From positions 1-34,735 of the forward strand of contig JBOFCS010000082.1 of assembly GCA_051646185.1 (NCBI GenBank): a DNA stretch of 34,735 nt. Direction: 5' to 3'. Of this stretch, positions 7,616 to 16,873 are shown one piece after another. Source of the stretch: JBOFCS01 sp051646185 (GTDB lineage: Bacteria > Actinomycetota > Actinomycetes > Mycobacteriales > Mycobacteriaceae). The notes under the pieces were generated by a model. The model was not told the DNA's origin. It saw nothing but the letters and a program-made list of their open reading frames with translations, and did not search any database. Position 1 is the stretch's first letter, and each line of letters opens with the position of its first letter. Made by a program: the position numbers and the translations under genes.

Positions 7616-8388
7616 GCGTGCAAAGCCAAGTGCGAACCGCAACAGAGTCACTCGGCGAGTTTTATATTATGTCGATGAACACTGCGAGGGTGCTCTTGAG
7701 TCGTAATTTTCAGTGGCGAGAGTTTGTGGAACAGTGTTGGTTCATTGCGCGAGTTTCTTTGGTGCCCACGGTCCTTATGTCTATTCCTTTCACCGTTCTG
7801 GTAGTTTTTACGCTCAATTCTTTGCTTACTGAGATTGGTGCCAACGATTTGAGTGGTGCGGGAGCTGGGCTAGGCGCTGTTACCCAAATCGGACCGTTGG
7901 TAACAGTTTTGGTAGTAGCAGGGGCAGGTGCTACTGCTATTACTGCAGATTTAGGCTCAAGAACAATTAGGGAGGAGATTGATGCTATGAAAGTTCTTGG
8001 TATTGATCCAATTCAAAGATTGGTTTTACCAAGGGTTCTTGCATCTACTCTAGTAGCAGCATTGCTCAATGGAGCAGTTTGTGCAATAGGTCTGGTAGGT
8101 GGTTTTTTCTTCTCGGTTTACTTGCAAAATGTAAGTGCAGGTGCCTATGCCTCAGGGGTAACTCTACTTGTGGGTCTTGGTGAACTAATACTCTCAGAAT
8201 TAAAAGCTGCTCTGTTTGGATTAATTGCTGCTCTAGTCGCAAGTTACCGAGGGTTATCAGTATCAGGTGGGCCAAAAAGTGTAGGCACCGCTGTTAATGA
8301 AACAGTGGTTTTTGCTTTTGTGGCACTATTTCTTGTGAACTTGGTACTTACTTCAGTGGGACTTAGCATTTCAGGTGGTGTTGGATGA
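7612..8388 (+). CDS. yrbEA: YrbE/MlaE-family permease A of the Mce importer
   Basis: This 258-residue integral membrane protein is one of two permease subunits of an Mce lipid-import ABC system. The family marker EEIDAMKVLGIDPIQRLVLPR is present at about residue 121 and would contact the MceG-type ATPase. Five to six hydrophobic segments surround it. The ATG overlaps the stop of the multicopper oxidase gene (ATGA), and its own stop overlaps the next ATG in the same way. No ATPase gene lies in the window, so a shared MceG encoded elsewhere is expected, as is usual in mycobacteria. Confidence 0.93.
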   Translation: MSVQSQVRTATESLGEFYIMSMNTARVLLSRNFQWREFVEQCWFIARVSLVPTVLMSIPFTVLVVFTLNSLLTEIGANDLSGAGAGLGAVTQIGPLVTVLVVAGAGATAITADLGSRTIREEIDAMKVLGIDPIQRLVLPRVLASTLVAALLNGAVCAIGLVGGFFFSVYLQNVSAGAYASGVTLLVGLGELILSELKAALFGLIAALVASYRGLSVSGGPKSVGTAVNETVVFAFVALFLVNLVLTSVGLSISGGVG

Positions 8389-9242
8389 ATCCGCTAGGCT
8401 TTGGAAGCACTTTGACGCTAAGGGTTCGCAGGTCTTTTTCTTCAGTATCACGGGCACTTGATCGTATAGGTGAATTAGCTCAGTTTTTTGTCTTTGCGTT
8501 ATTATCAACGGTAAAAGCAGCACGCTACTACCGACAAGAAACCATACGACTTATCGCCGAGATTGGTATGGGAACGGGGGTTCTTGCGGTAATTGGTGGA
8601 AGCGTAGTGATCATGGGCTTTTTAACTTTTTTTGCTGGCGCAACTGTTGCTGTTCAAGGTTTTAATTCCCTTGGCGATATAGGGGTGGATGCGCTAACCG
8701 GATTTTTATCGGCTTATGTCAATGTTCGGGTAGTATCACCGGTCACCGCTGGAGTTGGGCTCGCTGCAACAATTGGAGCCGGAACTACTGCCCAGTTAGG
8801 CGCTATGCGAATAAGTGAAGAGATTGACGCCTTAGAGGTAATGGCAATAAGGAGTATTCCCTATTTAGTAGGAACAAGAATTTTAGCTGGATTAGTGATT
8901 ATAGTACCGTTGTATTCGCTTGCAGTTCTTACCTCTTTTCTCTCCAGTCGGATTGCCACCGTCATGATATTGGGTCAATCGCCGGGTGTATACGACCATT
9001 ATTTTGCTACTTTTCTGATCCCCTCAGATGTTTTATGGTCATTTGTTCAGGCTATAGCTATGGCGATTGTTGTGATGCTGATTCATACCTATTATGGCTA
9101 CCATACCAGTGGTGGGCCTGCTGGAGTTGGTGTTGCTACTGGGAGAGCAGTTCGGTTATCGCTGATCTCAGTGGTAATGGTGACGCTTTTGATTTCGCTT
9201 GCACTTTACGGTAGTTCCCGACAACTTCATTTAGCGGGATGA
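8385..9242 (+). CDS. yrbEB: YrbE/MlaE-family permease B of the Mce importer
   Basis: This 285-residue multi-spanning protein is the second permease subunit. It carries the MlaE signature ISEEIDALEVMAIRSIPYLV near residue 144 and an amphipathic N-terminal helix followed by several membrane segments. SGGPAGVGVATGRAVRLS near the C-terminus is typical of YrbEB. Start and stop both overlap neighbouring genes by ATGA-type junctions. It should form a heterodimer with the product of the preceding gene in the cytoplasmic membrane. Confidence 0.93.
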   Translation: MNPLGFGSTLTLRVRRSFSSVSRALDRIGELAQFFVFALLSTVKAARYYRQETIRLIAEIGMGTGVLAVIGGSVVIMGFLTFFAGATVAVQGFNSLGDIGVDALTGFLSAYVNVRVVSPVTAGVGLAATIGAGTTAQLGAMRISEEIDALEVMAIRSIPYLVGTRILAGLVIIVPLYSLAVLTSFLSSRIATVMILGQSPGVYDHYFATFLIPSDVLWSFVQAIAMAIVVMLIHTYYGYHTSGGPAGVGVATGRAVRLSLISVVMVTLLISLALYGSSRQLHLAG

Positions 9243-10441
9243 AAATCATGGATATGAAACTGACGTTAAGCTGCTTCTGGAAGTACTGCGGAAAAAAAAT
9301 TTCAGCAATTATTTTAATTTCTGCTATATCATCGATCGTCTTACTATCATATTTTTCCTATAAAGGAGCATTCTCCGAGTCAGTCAATATAACGATTGAA
9401 TCCGGACGTGCTGGATTAGTAATGCAACCAGGATCTTTGGTCAAGATGCATGGAGTAGAAGTAGGTAGAGTAACGGATATACGCGTGACAGATTCTGGAG
9501 CTAGGATTGATGTTCGGCTCAATCCCGACCACGTGCAATCAATACCGGCGACAGTTAGTGCGGATATACTCTCGTTGACCGCTTTCGGTAGTAAATCAAT
9601 TGTGCTAAAAACCGTTGAAGCTAAATCTAGGGCTATATCAGACGGTGCGGTAATTCACGCTGAATCGGTTACGGTTGAAATTAACTCGATATTTGAATCG
9701 CTCACAGAAATTCTTCGGGAAGTTCAGCCTGAAAAGTTAAATAGTGTGCTTGGAGCGATTGCCCAAGCGCTACGCGGAAATGGCACCAGCATGGGTGAAG
9801 CAATCGATAACGCCAATAGTTTTTTAACACACATCAATCCAAGCATTCCAGAACTTTCGAAAGATATATCTACCGGGGCTGAAGTAATTGATATTTATGC
9901 CCAGGCATCACCGCAGCTGATTAACGCGTTAAAAAATATATCTACGACGGCTAAAACTATTTCGCAAGAGCGCGTAAATATTGATTCCATGTTACTGAAT
10001 GTGGTGGGAATGGCTGATCTGGGCTTGACGGTTCTTGGAACCAATGCCGATCCAATGATGGAGGCTATCAGTCTGTTACGTCCCACAAGCGATTTATTAG
10101 CTTTGTATTCACCTATGTTCACTTGCTTCCTAGAGGGAGCAGATGAAACAAGAAAATTTTCTGAGAAAGTATCAGGTGGTAACGGTCGGACTATGTTACT
10201 AAATTCCACTGTTTTATTGGGGGTGTCGCGATATACATACCCAGATAATCTTCCGATAGTTAAAGCCACCGGTGGTCCGAGATGTGGCGCACTACCAGAG
10301 GTTACTCCTGAAGAAGTTCCTACCCCTTATCTGGTTGCTAACACCGGATCGAATCCATTTGCGACTATTTCCCCTGAATCCCCGGCACATCCAGTTCTTT
10401 TATTGGACTTCTTATTTGGAAACACAGATGGGGGTAAGTAA
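9239..10441 (+). CDS. mceA: Mce family protein A
   Basis: This 400-residue protein has one N-terminal membrane anchor (about 18-38), an MCE (MlaD) domain at about 45-125 (SGRAGLVMQPGSLVKMHGVEVGRV), and a long helical region before a variable C-terminus. Mce proteins form a hexameric periplasmic tube that carries hydrophobic molecules to the permease. Position directly after yrbEB gives the letter A. The start overlaps yrbEB (ATGA). The opening of the gene is very AT-rich: the 60 bases from 9301 have 16 G/C. The ligand is not predictable from sequence. Confidence 0.92.
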   Translation: MKIMDMKLTLSCFWKYCGKKISAIILISAISSIVLLSYFSYKGAFSESVNITIESGRAGLVMQPGSLVKMHGVEVGRVTDIRVTDSGARIDVRLNPDHVQSIPATVSADILSLTAFGSKSIVLKTVEAKSRAISDGAVIHAESVTVEINSIFESLTEILREVQPEKLNSVLGAIAQALRGNGTSMGEAIDNANSFLTHINPSIPELSKDISTGAEVIDIYAQASPQLINALKNISTTAKTISQERVNIDSMLLNVVGMADLGLTVLGTNADPMMEAISLLRPTSDLLALYSPMFTCFLEGADETRKFSEKVSGGNGRTMLLNSTVLLGVSRYTYPDNLPIVKATGGPRCGALPEVTPEEVPTPYLVANTGSNPFATISPESPAHPVLLLDFLFGNTDGGK

Positions 10442-11478
10442 TGAAAAGTTTTAAGCGAGTTCTCGCTCAGTTTCTTATCTTTGCCATTTCAATGCTTATG
10501 ATCCTTGCTGGTTTAGTGGTAGTTTTCGGTCAATTTCGATTTGATAAAATGACTACCTATCATGCGATTTTTACCGATTCCTCTGGACTGGAAAATGGGC
10601 AATTTGTTCGTTTTTCTGGAGTCGAAATTGGCAAAGTAACAGGCGTAAAAATTTTATCTGATAACAGTAATTCTGCACGTGCTGTTGTTGATTTTGAGGT
10701 CGGACGACAGTACCGGGTTACTGAGGGAACTTTGGCTATGGTTCGTTATCAAAACCTGGTAGGTGATCGGTATCTTGAGCTTAAAGATGGTCCTGGTGAA
10801 ATGATTCCACTTGTAGAAGATTCAATAATTACCAGCGAAAAAACCTCGCCAGCATTAGATCTAGATGTTTTAATAGGCAGTTTTAAGCCTTTACTGCAAG
10901 CTCTGGAGCCAGAGCAAATTAACAATTTATCGAGAGAATTGATAGCTGTTTTACAGGACCAAGGAGGGACTCTTTCCGCATTGCTGGCAAGAACTGCTTC
11001 ATTGACTGCTAGCCTTGCTAATCGAGATCAGGTTATTAGTCAAGTGATTACTAACCTTGAGAGTGTTATGTCTACTGTTGCTGATCAGGGTAAGCAATTC
11101 TCTTCGGCGCTGGTAAATGCGCAGAGTCTTGCTAGTGGATTAGCTCAGGATTCACAAACATGGGGGGAGGCATTAGCTCAGATTAATGGTTCGGCTAAAA
11201 CTATTTCTGATCTGCTAACTGATTCTCAAAAACCACTTCAGGGAACAGTGCTTGAACTTAATAGAGTTTCTGCACAACTAGATTCAGGTAAAGAAACCAT
11301 AGCAAGTGTTAGCAGTAGACTTCCGGATGCTTACGCGGCTTTAAGTAGGCTGGGCGCTTATGGAAATTTCTTTAATTACTACTTATGTGGCATACGCATC
11401 AAACTTAATGGAGCTGATGGAAAACCGGTGACTACTCCACTTATCGGACAAACAACAGGCAGGTGTGCGCCAGCATGA
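10441..11478 (+). CDS. mceB: Mce family protein B
   Basis: This 345-residue protein has an N-terminal anchor (about 8-29), an MCE domain (about 37-115, containing SSGLENGQFVRFSGVEIGKV) and a helical stretch rich in Ala, Ser and Gln. The C-terminal YLCGIRIKLNGADGKPVTTP followed by GRCAP is characteristic of MceB proteins. The ATG shares one base with the stop of mceA (TAATG). It is one of the six subunits of the lipid-transfer tube. Confidence 0.92.
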   Translation: MKSFKRVLAQFLIFAISMLMILAGLVVVFGQFRFDKMTTYHAIFTDSSGLENGQFVRFSGVEIGKVTGVKILSDNSNSARAVVDFEVGRQYRVTEGTLAMVRYQNLVGDRYLELKDGPGEMIPLVEDSIITSEKTSPALDLDVLIGSFKPLLQALEPEQINNLSRELIAVLQDQGGTLSALLARTASLTASLANRDQVISQVITNLESVMSTVADQGKQFSSALVNAQSLASGLAQDSQTWGEALAQINGSAKTISDLLTDSQKPLQGTVLELNRVSAQLDSGKETIASVSSRLPDAYAALSRLGAYGNFFNYYLCGIRIKLNGADGKPVTTPLIGQTTGRCAPA

Positions 11479-12476
11479 GCGGACATTACAGGGAGAAATC
11501 TTCTTTTCGTACGGGTATCATCGGCACAGTTGTTTTGCTATTGCTGACAGTGGTGGTCTTGAATGTCAATTCATTGCCTTTAGTGAAAAGCCCTGTGGCA
11601 TATCATGCTTTATTCAGTGATTGTGCTGGATTAGCGATAGGTGATTCGGTACGCGTTGCGGGTGTGCGAGTAGGGAAAGTATCTAATATTTCAATATCAG
11701 GTACAGCTGTTGATGTAAGTTTCACCCTTGATGACACAGTCAAACTTGGGATAGAAAGCACTGTCTCGATAGTGACAGCCTCTGCTCTGGGAACAAAAGA
11801 AATTAGATTAGAACCTGCTGGGGAGAAAGAACTGAGGCGAGGAGCAACAATTGATATTAACCATACTAATTCTCCTTATGACTTGACTGATGCATTAGCA
11901 GATCTCACTAATGCGGAAAGTGCAATAGATGTTGATCAGCTGGCGCATTCACTGAAGGTTACTTCTTCGGTACTGCAGAAGACTCCTGAAGATTTTAAAG
12001 CAGCAGTTGATGGCGTTGAAAAGTTATCTACGGCAATTAGTTCGCGAGATGATTCTTTAGGCAATTTACTATCCTCAGCGGAAAAAGTGACATCGGTTCT
12101 TGCTCAGCGGAGTGAACAGGTTAATACTTTGATCCTAGATGCAAATGTAGTGTTGGCAGAGTTAATGAATCGTCGTGAAGTAATTGGTAAGCTTGCGGAA
12201 AATATATCTAACTTGGCCAAGCAACTTAGCCTGCTTGTACATAACAATCAAGATGAACTTGAGCCCGCATTGACGCATCTTAATTCAGTTCTTCAGGTTC
12301 TTGATGAAAATAGGAACAGCATAGGTCTTGCTATTGAAAGGCTTGGTCCTTACGTCACTGAGCTTGGTGAAGCAGTTTCCAGCGGTCCCTTTTTTAGTTC
12401 GTATATACAAAACCTTATTCCAGGGCAAATTATTGACCCGTTTGTTCGTGCTGCCCTTGGCGAGGGAGCTCCATGA
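11475..12476 (+). CDS. mceC: Mce family protein C
   Basis: The 333-residue protein has an N-terminal anchor (about 12-30), an MCE domain (about 38-115, with DCAGLAIGDSVRVAGVRVGKV) and a long helical tail. The end SSYIQNLIPGQIIDPFVRAAL is typical of MceC. I placed the start at ATG 11475, where it forms the ATGA overlap used throughout this operon. A GTG at 11463 in the same frame would add four residues. Confidence 0.92.
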   Translation: MSGHYREKSSFRTGIIGTVVLLLLTVVVLNVNSLPLVKSPVAYHALFSDCAGLAIGDSVRVAGVRVGKVSNISISGTAVDVSFTLDDTVKLGIESTVSIVTASALGTKEIRLEPAGEKELRRGATIDINHTNSPYDLTDALADLTNAESAIDVDQLAHSLKVTSSVLQKTPEDFKAAVDGVEKLSTAISSRDDSLGNLLSSAEKVTSVLAQRSEQVNTLILDANVVLAELMNRREVIGKLAENISNLAKQLSLLVHNNQDELEPALTHLNSVLQVLDENRNSIGLAIERLGPYVTELGEAVSSGPFFSSYIQNLIPGQIIDPFVRAALGEGAP

Positions 12477-13750
12477 AATTCTTAATAAATAATTGGATAA
12501 AAAATTTGACAACAAAAAAGCTTGGCTTTATTGGATTGGCAGCTTTGTGTGGGGCGCTGGCAGCTGTCTCTTATATCGTGGTACCGAAGATTACTTCAGT
12601 AGAGATTATCGCTGAATTTTCCAATACTACAGGTCTTTACGTAGGTGATGATGTGCGAGTAATGGGAGTTAAGGTGGGTTCGGTTTTAGAAATTAAGCCA
12701 GAAGGCACCCATTCTCGCGTTAGACTTTCAGTAGATAAGAGCCAGTCAATTCCGTTGGATGCTAAGGCAGTGATAATTCCTGAAAGTTGTGTTTCGGCTC
12801 GTTTTATTCAGCTAGCTCCAACCTATAATGGGGGAGACAAACTTAGCGATGGTGATGTTATTCCGTTAACTCACACTGCTGTTCCTGTGGAATGGGATCA
12901 AATTAAAGATGAATTATCTCGTGTTGCGGTTGCACTAGGTCCAGATTCCAACGCGATAACTTCTGATAATGGAACTTTACCGAAAGATCGGGGTCCGATT
13001 GGGGACCTGCTGACCTCAGCAGCAAAAAATTTAGAAGGTGAGGGTCAGTCTTTGCATCGTACTATTGAGACATTGAAAACAACGATGAAGGCATTTTCAG
13101 AAGGCAGCGGTGATCTTGCATCGATTGTTGAAAATTTACAATTGTTTGTTGATGCGCTCTCTGCAAGTGGTCAGCAAATAGTATCGTTTAATACCCGGAT
13201 GGCTTCAGTGACAAGCATTCTTAACTCAAATAAAAGTTCAATTAGCGATGCTTTAGTGAATCTTGATAGTGCACTAACGGATGTTCAAGAATTTGTTCAG
13301 AACAATCGTAGTGCCGTTGTTAGCTCATTAACAAAGCTTTCGGCGGTTGTTAGTGTTCTTGCGCAGCAACGGGACGGGCTTGCTCAAATTCTTCATGTGG
13401 GGCCAACCGCTTTGTCAAATTTGCAAAATATCTATCAACCGGCACAAAACGCGATTGTTTCCTCGCTAGCTTTGGGTAACTTTTCAAACCCGGCAAATTT
13501 TATTTGCTCTGCTCTTGCAGCAGCTGAACAAGTTGATGCACAACGTGGTTCGCAACTTTGTTCTGAGTATCTCGGTCCACTACTAAACTTACTAGCTACT
13601 GATATTTTGCCTATTGTTGTTAATCCAAGCAGAGGTGTAGGAGCATTGCCTGAGCAGATTGCTTATAGCGAACCACAGCTTAAACCGGAAAATTCGCCGA
13701 TAAGTCAGCGGAATTTTGATAGCCTGATGCTTCCTGGGACTGTGGGATAA
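12473..13750 (+). CDS. mceD: Mce family protein D
   Basis: This 425-residue protein has an N-terminal anchor (about 18-38), an MCE domain (about 44-120, with NTTGLYVGDDVRVMGVKVGSV) and a helical region to about 330. A C-terminal region carries two cysteines (in NFICSALAAAEQ and SQLCSEYLGPLLNLL), as is common in MceD. The ATG overlaps mceC by ATGA and the stop overlaps mceE by one base. It is the fourth subunit of the same importer. Confidence 0.92.
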   Translation: MKFLINNWIKNLTTKKLGFIGLAALCGALAAVSYIVVPKITSVEIIAEFSNTTGLYVGDDVRVMGVKVGSVLEIKPEGTHSRVRLSVDKSQSIPLDAKAVIIPESCVSARFIQLAPTYNGGDKLSDGDVIPLTHTAVPVEWDQIKDELSRVAVALGPDSNAITSDNGTLPKDRGPIGDLLTSAAKNLEGEGQSLHRTIETLKTTMKAFSEGSGDLASIVENLQLFVDALSASGQQIVSFNTRMASVTSILNSNKSSISDALVNLDSALTDVQEFVQNNRSAVVSSLTKLSAVVSVLAQQRDGLAQILHVGPTALSNLQNIYQPAQNAIVSSLALGNFSNPANFICSALAAAEQVDAQRGSQLCSEYLGPLLNLLATDILPIVVNPSRGVGALPEQIAYSEPQLKPENSPISQRNFDSLMLPGTVG

Positions 13751-14886
13751 TGGTTAAAAGAGTGAAGTATACGCAGGTTAGATTTATGTCTATCCTTATA
13801 GTTACTCAAGCGCTGCTCAGCAGTTGTGGTTGGCAAGGGTTAAACTCTTTGCCACTTCCAGGAACTGCTGGTAGAGGAGACGGGGCCTTCATTGTTCAGG
13901 TTGAGATGGCTGATGTTTCAACAATCGACCGTAATTCTCGCGTAATTGTTTCTGATGTGACAGTAGGTAGAGTAGCTGATCTTTCAGTCCAGAATGGACA
14001 TGCACTGGTTACTCTTTCGTTGAATCACGATGTTATTTTACCCGCGAATTGTGTTGCAAAAATTGGTCAAACGAGTTTGCTTGGGTCAGCGCATATCGAG
14101 TTACAAAGCCCTATCGCAGAACAACCAGAAGGTAAGTTAGTAGAGGATGCACTCATTAGAATTGCCAATGCTGGGCAGTATCCTACGACTGAACAGACTT
14201 TATCCTCACTCTCCTTAGTGCTTAGCGGTGGTGGGCTTGCTCAGTTGGGGGAGATAACTAAGGAACTGAATTTGGCTCTCAGTGGTCGTGAGGGTTCGGT
14301 ACGAATGTTGATGACTCAGCTTAATGAGCTTTTGAATGGGCTCGATAGTCAAAAAGTTGCTCTAGTCAAGGCCATTGATGGTCTCAATGCTTTTTCGCTG
14401 GAAGTAGCTTCGCAGCGTGAGATCGTGGCTGATGCTATTACTCAGTTAGATCCTGCTTTGACTGTGCTCGCTGATCGACGGACAGAATTGGAGCGTGCAC
14501 TTATCTCCTTAGGGAATATGGGATCAGTTGCTGACACGATTGTTAACGGTACCCGTGAAGATATTCTGGGAAATTTAAATAATTTGGAACCACTTCTTAA
14601 GTCGCTTGCTGATTCGGGCTCCTCACTGACAGAATCGGCTCGCTACTTGTTAACCTATCCATTTCCATTAGATACCTATAAGAATGCAGTAAGGGGGGAC
14701 TATGCCAATGGGGAAGTAACTTTGGACTTAACGTTAAGTACCCTAGATCAAGCACTGTTGATCGGAACACCGCTTGCAGGTTCGCTTTCTGGTCTCGAAG
14801 GTATTATCGGAAAGCTATCTACACAATCAACGAAACCTAAGCTCACTTTGGAAAAACTACTTTCACCAGCTACGGAACCTCGATGA
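13750..14886 (+). CDS. mceE: Mce family lipoprotein E
   Basis: The 378-residue protein starts with a lipoprotein signal ending in LLSSC (C26), which fits the rule that MceE is the lipid-anchored subunit (LprK type). It is followed by the family hallmark LNSLPLPGT and an MCE domain (about 45-120, with SRVIVSDVTVGRVADLSV). A helical part and a C-terminus near YLLTYPFPLDTYKNAVRGDYAN complete the typical layout. Its ATG shares a base with the stop of mceD and its stop overlaps mceF. Confidence 0.93.
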   Translation: MVKRVKYTQVRFMSILIVTQALLSSCGWQGLNSLPLPGTAGRGDGAFIVQVEMADVSTIDRNSRVIVSDVTVGRVADLSVQNGHALVTLSLNHDVILPANCVAKIGQTSLLGSAHIELQSPIAEQPEGKLVEDALIRIANAGQYPTTEQTLSSLSLVLSGGGLAQLGEITKELNLALSGREGSVRMLMTQLNELLNGLDSQKVALVKAIDGLNAFSLEVASQREIVADAITQLDPALTVLADRRTELERALISLGNMGSVADTIVNGTREDILGNLNNLEPLLKSLADSGSSLTESARYLLTYPFPLDTYKNAVRGDYANGEVTLDLTLSTLDQALLIGTPLAGSLSGLEGIIGKLSTQSTKPKLTLEKLLSPATEPR

Positions 14887-16244
14887 ATTATACACGCCAA
14901 ATACGGTATCAATTAAAAATCTTTACTGCTATTTCTGTTATTGCTATGGTTGTTGTAGCGATTAAGTATGCACAAATACCACAGTCAGCTGGTCTGGGAA
15001 AATTTTCTGTTACCGTGCAATTGAGTAATGCTTCTGGTCTGTATGAGAATTCTAATGTTACTTATCGGGGTAATGTTATTGGAAAAGTAACAACGATGAT
15101 TATCACAGAACAAGGTGCATCAGTTACTGCCTCGATAGATTCTGCAGAGAAGATACCGGAGGATACCGATGTCAAGGTTGCCAGTATGTCAGCTATTGGC
15201 GAGCAGTACTTGGATTTTGAACCCCGTGGTACTGCGGGACCGTACCTACATGACGGCTCTACTATCGCCCAGAATAGAACGTCGATACCAAAGGAATTTG
15301 GCCCTATTCTAGACCAGGTTAAAGAGACGTTATTAGCTGTCGGTCCTGACTCTTTATACACAGTTCTTAACGAAAGCTTTTTGGCAGTAAATGGTTTAGG
15401 CCCACAAATGAATGAGTTGATTAGTTCTCTTAGCGTGCTAGCTCAGATGTCGCGCGATAACCAAGATCCAGTAAAGTCACTTATTGACAACATTGGGCCG
15501 TTGTTGCAAACTCAAGTTGACAGTGGGGGGGCTATTGCGCAATGGGCAGAAGCACTGGCTGGGGTGACAGCAGAACTAAGTATCCGAGATATCCAGTTGC
15601 GATCTGTTATTGCTAAAGCTAGCCCAACAAGCAAGGAGGTCCGTGGGCTTTTTAGTGATTTGCAACCTCTTCTTCCGGTTTTACTATCAAACTTAGTGAC
15701 CGTGGAACAGGTTGCAGCTGTATATAACCCGGCACTTGAACAGATATTTGTGTTGTATCCTTCAATCATTGCGGCCACACAGTCGACTTCGGTATTTGCC
15801 GATAAAAACGATCCGGGGTCTAGTACTTACTTTGCTACAGGTTTTAACGATCCGGCGCCCTGTATTGAAGGATTCTTGCCACCATCTGAGCGCAGGTCGC
15901 CCACCGAGCTTGATGTTATTCCTACCCCTAAAGATTTATACTGCAAAGTTTCTCCCGATGACCCGCGGGCAGTACGAGGATCACGGAACCTACCGTGTAT
16001 AGAATTTCCAGGTTACCGAGCAGCGACGGTTCAATTGTGCAGAATCGTCGCTCATGCTGGAAATTCCTCAACAACTGATCATTTCACAGGTCAGGTGCGA
16101 CCAACAGCTGTAGTGACCACGTACAGCCCCATCGACGGTAGTTACCTTGGCTCTGATGGGCTGTTTTATACTAACAGCGGGTTATCGCGCGGAAAGAATG
16201 GTAGTTCAAGTTCCCTTGCTTCTCTCCTTATTCCGAGTGCATGA
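14883..16244 (+). CDS. mceF: Mce family protein F
   Basis: This 453-residue protein is the last of the six. An N-terminal anchor (about 13-30) precedes the MCE domain (about 38-120, with NASGLYENSNVTYRGNVIGKV) and a helical region. The long C-terminal extension has several cysteines (PAPCIEGF, LYCKVSP, LPCIEFPG, QLCRIVAH), as usual for MceF. The stop lies 8 bases before the stop of the convergent mce-associated gene, and I see no clear terminator hairpin between them. Confidence 0.92.
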   Translation: MNYTRQIRYQLKIFTAISVIAMVVVAIKYAQIPQSAGLGKFSVTVQLSNASGLYENSNVTYRGNVIGKVTTMIITEQGASVTASIDSAEKIPEDTDVKVASMSAIGEQYLDFEPRGTAGPYLHDGSTIAQNRTSIPKEFGPILDQVKETLLAVGPDSLYTVLNESFLAVNGLGPQMNELISSLSVLAQMSRDNQDPVKSLIDNIGPLLQTQVDSGGAIAQWAEALAGVTAELSIRDIQLRSVIAKASPTSKEVRGLFSDLQPLLPVLLSNLVTVEQVAAVYNPALEQIFVLYPSIIAATQSTSVFADKNDPGSSTYFATGFNDPAPCIEGFLPPSERRSPTELDVIPTPKDLYCKVSPDDPRAVRGSRNLPCIEFPGYRAATVQLCRIVAHAGNSSTTDHFTGQVRPTAVVTTYSPIDGSYLGSDGLFYTNSGLSRGKNGSSSSLASLLIPSA

Positions 16245-16252
16245 TCACCTAG

Positions 16253-16873
16253 TTAGATTGGTTCAAACTTAGAGATGAGCCAGTTTCCATCGTGACGTTC
16301 TAATTCGATGCGAAGGCTACTTGAAGTGGTGTTAGGGTTTGGCGAGTCTTGAGAGCTAGTAGTTTGCGTAACGTATACCAAGGTAACAGCATGGTTTTTT
16401 TCTACTGAGACAAGGGAAGTTCCGGTTACCGCCACAGTTGAATTGATTGAGCGCTCTTTTGCTGCTGGAGCTACGTACTCAGTTCCAAAACGACTGTAAT
16501 AATCAAGAAAATCGCCGGTAAGGAGAGTCCTGGCTTTAGCAAGATCGGCATCAATAGTTGCAGCTGAGTAAGAGAGTACTGCTACCGCTCCGCTCGCGGA
16601 AATTGTTGCGACATCTTCACGTGAAGTCTCTAGTGCATTGTTTTGTTTTTGTTGGTAGGACAGCCAGCAAGCCGAAGAAATTAGAGTGAGAATTACTATG
16701 ACTGAACATATTCTGGTAATTAATCGAAAATTTTTATTCAGAAATTTTTCTGGGGTTATTGCGCTAGTTGTTGACACCTTACTGTCGCTGGGCTTTTCGC
16801 TGGGTAAATCAGTCTGTGCAGCTTCTGCTGATTCAATTTCTTGCAGTTCCTTTTCAAGATCAAAATTAATCAT
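16253..16873 (-). CDS. Mce-associated membrane protein (second gene of pair)
   Basis: The 206-residue protein has an acidic cytoplasmic N-terminus (to about 45), one membrane segment (about 52-70) and an extracytoplasmic domain. That domain resembles the NTF2-like fold of mycobacterial Mas proteins: VAVLSYSAATIDADLAKARTLLTGDFLDYYSRF is the family pattern of a lipid-importer accessory factor. Its ATG overlaps the stop of the upstream partner (ATGA). It lies on the strand opposite to the mce operon and converges on mceF, whereas mas genes usually follow mceF in the same direction. Such proteins are thought to stabilise Mce complexes; the precise role here is inferred. Confidence 0.8.
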   Translation of the reverse strand: MINFDLEKELQEIESAEAAQTDLPSEKPSDSKVSTTSAITPEKFLNKNFRLITRICSVIVILTLISSACWLSYQQKQNNALETSREDVATISASGAVAVLSYSAATIDADLAKARTLLTGDFLDYYSRFGTEYVAPAAKERSINSTVAVTGTSLVSVEKNHAVTLVYVTQTTSSQDSPNPNTTSSSLRIELERHDGNWLISKFEPI

